A stretch of DNA of 8,661 nt from an uncultured Opitutia bacterium (GTDB taxonomy: Bacteria; Verrucomicrobiota; Verrucomicrobiia; Opitutales; Opitutaceae), in assembly GCA_937952235.1 (NCBI GenBank), contig CALFZM010000252.1:1-8661 (forward strand), in the 5' to 3' direction. Made by a program: the position numbers and the translations under genes. Shown here one piece after another: positions 6,973 to 8,661 of the stretch. The first letter of the stretch is position 1, and each line of letters starts with the position of its first letter. The notes beneath the pieces are model-generated. The model searched no databases. It was given only the letters and a program-made list of their open reading frames with translations, and was not told the DNA's origin.

Positions 6973-7161
6973 GGCCTGAGCCGGAATGATGCAGCTGGCC
7001 TTCAAGTCAGCCGTAAGAAAGGACCGCACTGAAAGGTGGAGCAGCTTGTCCTCAAGAAAGGTGGAGTAGCTTGTCCTCAAGCTGCTGCGGACCGGTCCAT
7101 CACACGTCAGCCGCCCGGGGACACGCGGCTCCACCGCGACGGCATGATTCCGGCTCAGGGC
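6973..7161. repeat. Long-range inverted repeat enclosing module A of copy 2
   Basis: The arm at 6973-6992 (core CTGAGCCGGAAT) and the arm at 7142-7161 (core ATTCCGGCTCAG) are complementary at 18 of 20 bases. They enclose the 25-bp tandem and module A, so the ridA 3' region could form a large cruciform or RNA branch. It lies between convergent genes, where a bidirectional terminator or transcription-collision barrier would be useful. No T-tract follows either arm. Confidence 0.6.
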
Positions 7162-7224
7162 CCACGGGACCCACGGAGTACACGAAACTCCGAGGCTCTT
7201 CCGTGGGCTCCGTGGGTTCCCAGG
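7017..7224. repeat. Composite palindromic repeat, copy 2
   Basis: This is the second copy, in the same order and orientation as that at 4932-5148, in the 284-bp gap between the convergent ridA and transglutaminase genes. Module A here is 7060-7135, again exactly 76 nt, and matches copy 1 at about 60 of 76 positions, mostly in the arms. Module B is shorter-linked and less regular, with a perfect 10-bp inverted repeat ACCCACGGAG (7169-7178) / CTCCGTGGGT (7208-7217). It differs from copy 1 by a 25-bp tandem duplication and a shortened linker. No coding sequence is supported here. Confidence 0.85.
7031..7080. repeat. 25-bp tandem duplication of the module A left arm
   Basis: Units 7031-7055 and 7056-7080 are head-to-tail and differ at a single base (GGAGCAGC in the first, GGAGTAGC in the second). 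Each begins GAAAGGTGGAG and ends TTGTCCTCAA. The first unit's AGCAGCTTG pairs perfectly with CAAGCTGCT (7078-7086), while the second needs one G-T wobble. Confidence 0.9.
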
Positions 7225-7239
7225 GCCGCCGCTCCCGCC

Positions 7240-8121
7240 TCACGCCTCCGGTTCGACCGTGACCTCGGTCGCAAGGGCGTGCGAGCCGCCGCCGCTGAAC
7301 AGGCCTTTCACCGGGCTGACGTCGCCGTAGTCGCGGCCGCGCGCCGCGACGATGTGCCCGGACGACACGAAACAGGTGTTGGTCGGATCGTAGTCGATCC
7401 AGCCGGTGCCCGGAACGTACACCGAGACCCATGCGTGCGAGGCGTCGGCGCCGCGCAGGCGCGGCTGGCCCGGCGGTGGCGTGGTGAGCAGGTAGCCGCT
7501 GGCGTACGCGGCCGGCAGCCCGTGCTGCCGCACGCAACTGATCATGAGATGGGCGAAATCCTGGCAGACGCCGCGCCGGTGCCGGAGCACGTCGGTGAGC
7601 GGCGTGGCGAGGGTCGTCGCCTTGGCGTCGAAGGTGAACTCCGCCGCGAATCGCGCGCCGAGCGCCTGCACCCACGCGAGCACGGGCGGGTCGTCGGCGT
7701 CGAGGCCGGCGGCGAGTTCCCGCGCCGCCGGCGCCAGCGGCACGTGCTCCGTCGCGTGCAGGTATTGCTCCAGCGTGAACTCCGCCCCGGACGCGATCGC
7801 CGCCGCGACCTGCTCGCGCGCGGCCGAAAGCGGGGGCGTCAATCCCGGCATCGGCAGCGCAACCTCGCCCCGCTGCACGCGGCTGCGACTGGTGATGACC
7901 AGTTCGGCGTGCGGCTCGCGCAGGGTAAACACGTGCTGCGTATTGCCGAAATAGTCCGTGCGCACGGCGAGGTCGCCGGGCGCCGGCCGAAGGTCCAGCT
8001 CGAAATCCAGCGGGCGCTGCGCCGGCTCGCTGCGCGGTTGCAGGTGCAGCGACTGCCAGGCGGCGGTCGCCGGGGCGGTGTGGCGGTAGCGCGTGGTGTG
8101 CGTGACGCGGTAGATCGGCAT
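7240..8121 (-). CDS. Transglutaminase-like cysteine peptidase/transferase family protein
   Basis: This is a 293-residue protein, typical length for the bacterial transglutaminase-like family with an N-terminal beta-sandwich. Residues 1-80 (MPIYRVTHTTRYRHTAPA... with WQSLHLQPR) match the transglutaminase N-terminal region, and 150-250 form the papain-like core. The catalytic triad is visible: C186 in RRGVCQDFAH (182-191), H229 in ASHAWVSVYVPG (227-238) and D245 in GWIDYDPTN (240-248). No signal peptide is evident, so it is likely cytoplasmic. It starts 2 bp after the stop of the alpha-E gene on the same strand, so they form an operon. Such pairs, usually with a circularly permuted ATP-grasp protein, are widespread in bacteria. 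Their shared substrate is not settled, with peptide or amide chemistry suspected from the fold. It is convergent with ridA across the repeat. Confidence 0.93.
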   Translation of the reverse strand: MPIYRVTHTTRYRHTAPATAAWQSLHLQPRSEPAQRPLDFELDLRPAPGDLAVRTDYFGNTQHVFTLREPHAELVITSRSRVQRGEVALPMPGLTPPLSAAREQVAAAIASGAEFTLEQYLHATEHVPLAPAARELAAGLDADDPPVLAWVQALGARFAAEFTFDAKATTLATPLTDVLRHRRGVCQDFAHLMISCVRQHGLPAAYASGYLLTTPPPGQPRLRGADASHAWVSVYVPGTGWIDYDPTNTCFVSSGHIVAARGRDYGDVSPVKGLFSGGGSHALATEVTVEPEA

Positions 8122-8123
8122 CG

Positions 8124-8661
8124 TCAGCGGCGGCCCGTGGGGGTTTCGGCGTGGGTGAAATAGACCTCGGTGATGCGATCGCTGAGGTCGGCAAGGGTGG
8201 CCTGCGTCTCGTGAAAGAACGCCGCGGCCTGGCCTGGGGTGGTGACGAGCGCGGGCGCGTCGAGCAGCCGCACGCGGCTGACCAGCCGGAACGCGAGCGT
8301 GCGCAGCCCCGACACCACCCGCGGCGCCAGCTCGTCGGGAAGCTGGCCGAGATGATCGTGAATCTGCTCGGCGAGGAAGCGCAGCCCGCGGGGATTTTCC
8401 GCCGCGGAGAAAAGCCAGGCGAGCACCAGCGCCGGCTGGAAGACGCCGTGGTACGTCGTGCGATAGCTGAAAAGGCTCTCGGCGAAGTGCAGCACGGACT
8501 GGAGCCGGAACTCCGACGGCCCGGCCCCGGCGGGAGCGCCGAGCCCGCCGAGCAGGTGGCGGGCGAGAAAGACGAGGTGCTGGGCCCGCTCGATCCGGCG
8601 GCCGAGCATGAGGAAGCGCCAGGCGGTGTCGCGGGCGAGCGTCTCGTTGGCAATGGCCTCC
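8124..8661 (-). CDS. Alpha-E domain (DUF403) protein, C-terminal part only
   Basis: 178 residues are visible and the frame stays open to the window edge, so the N-terminus is missing. An internal ATG at 8609 is not the start: in-frame codons above it encode the family motif DTAWRFLMLGRRIERA, with the last part running on from that ATG. Further family-like features are an all-helical composition, LHFAESLFSYRTTYHGVFQP, LVLAWLFSAAENPRGL followed by RFLAEQIHDHLGQLP, and a C-terminal helix ending ITEVYFTHAE. Stand-alone members are about 310 residues with the WRFL motif near the middle, so roughly the C-terminal half to 60% is seen. In other genomes this domain may be fused to a circularly permuted ATP-grasp domain, and this cannot be excluded here. 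It lies 2 bp upstream of the transglutaminase gene. Biochemical function is not established. Confidence 0.88.
   Translation of the reverse strand, partial: EAIANETLARDTAWRFLMLGRRIERAQHLVFLARHLLGGLGAPAGAGPSEFRLQSVLHFAESLFSYRTTYHGVFQPALVLAWLFSAAENPRGLRFLAEQIHDHLGQLPDELAPRVVSGLRTLAFRLVSRVRLLDAPALVTTPGQAAAFFHETQATLADLSDRITEVYFTHAETPTGRR

Noticed and set aside
4932..7224. The repeats as ends of an insertion sequence or composite transposon
   Set aside because: No transposase, recombinase or target-site duplication is visible between or beside them. The enclosed genes are a permease and ridA.
7036..8163. 375-codon plus-strand open frame at the right end
   Set aside because: It begins inside the repeat and runs antisense to the transglutaminase gene with its intact triad. 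Its Arg/Gly/Val-rich translation shows no domain.

Overview
This GC-rich window, compact and with long open shadow frames on both strands, looks like chromosomal DNA from a Verrucomicrobiota bacterium, most plausibly Opitutaceae. The taxonomic guess rests on gene content: a secreted beta-propeller of the kind common in Planctomycetes and Verrucomicrobia, a Tat-exported GFOR-like oxidoreductase, starts without clear Shine-Dalgarno sites, and composite intergenic palindromes. It is an inference, not a marker-gene result.

Layout. (1) Positions 1-2084, minus strand: a two-gene operon joined by an ATGA overlap. It encodes a small secreted protein of unknown function (1506-2084) and then a secreted sugar-dehydrogenase-like beta-propeller (1-1509) that runs off the left edge, probably only a few residues short of its end. 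(2) Positions 2085-2303: a divergent intergenic region. (3) Positions 2304-4897, plus strand: a Tat-exported Gfo/Idh/MocA oxidoreductase followed 2 bp later by a secreted amidohydrolase of the N-acyl-D-glutamate deacylase type. (4) Positions 4898-5188: an intergenic region filled by copy 1 of a composite palindromic repeat. (5) Positions 5189-6955, plus strand: an APC-family amino-acid permease and RidA. (6) Positions 6956-7239: copy 2 of the same repeat, lying between convergent genes. (7) Positions 7240-8661, minus strand: a transglutaminase-like protein preceded by the C-terminal part of an alpha-E domain (DUF403) protein that runs off the right edge.

How the genes may work together. The central plus-strand genes suggest a salvage route: N-acylated D-amino acids would be deacylated outside the cytoplasm, the freed amino acid imported by the permease, and RidA would remove reactive enamine/imine intermediates made during its catabolism. 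The exported oxidoreductase could act on an associated sugar or polyol. This chain is inferred from families and gene order. The transglutaminase/alpha-E pair is a widespread conserved neighbourhood of uncertain function.

The most unusual non-coding structure is the roughly 200-bp composite repeat. Two same-orientation copies bracket the permease-ridA pair. Each contains a fixed-length 76-nt nested palindrome plus a second palindrome, and the second copy carries a 25-bp tandem duplication and an extra surrounding inverted repeat. I found no mobile-element gene, CRISPR array, tRNA or rRNA.
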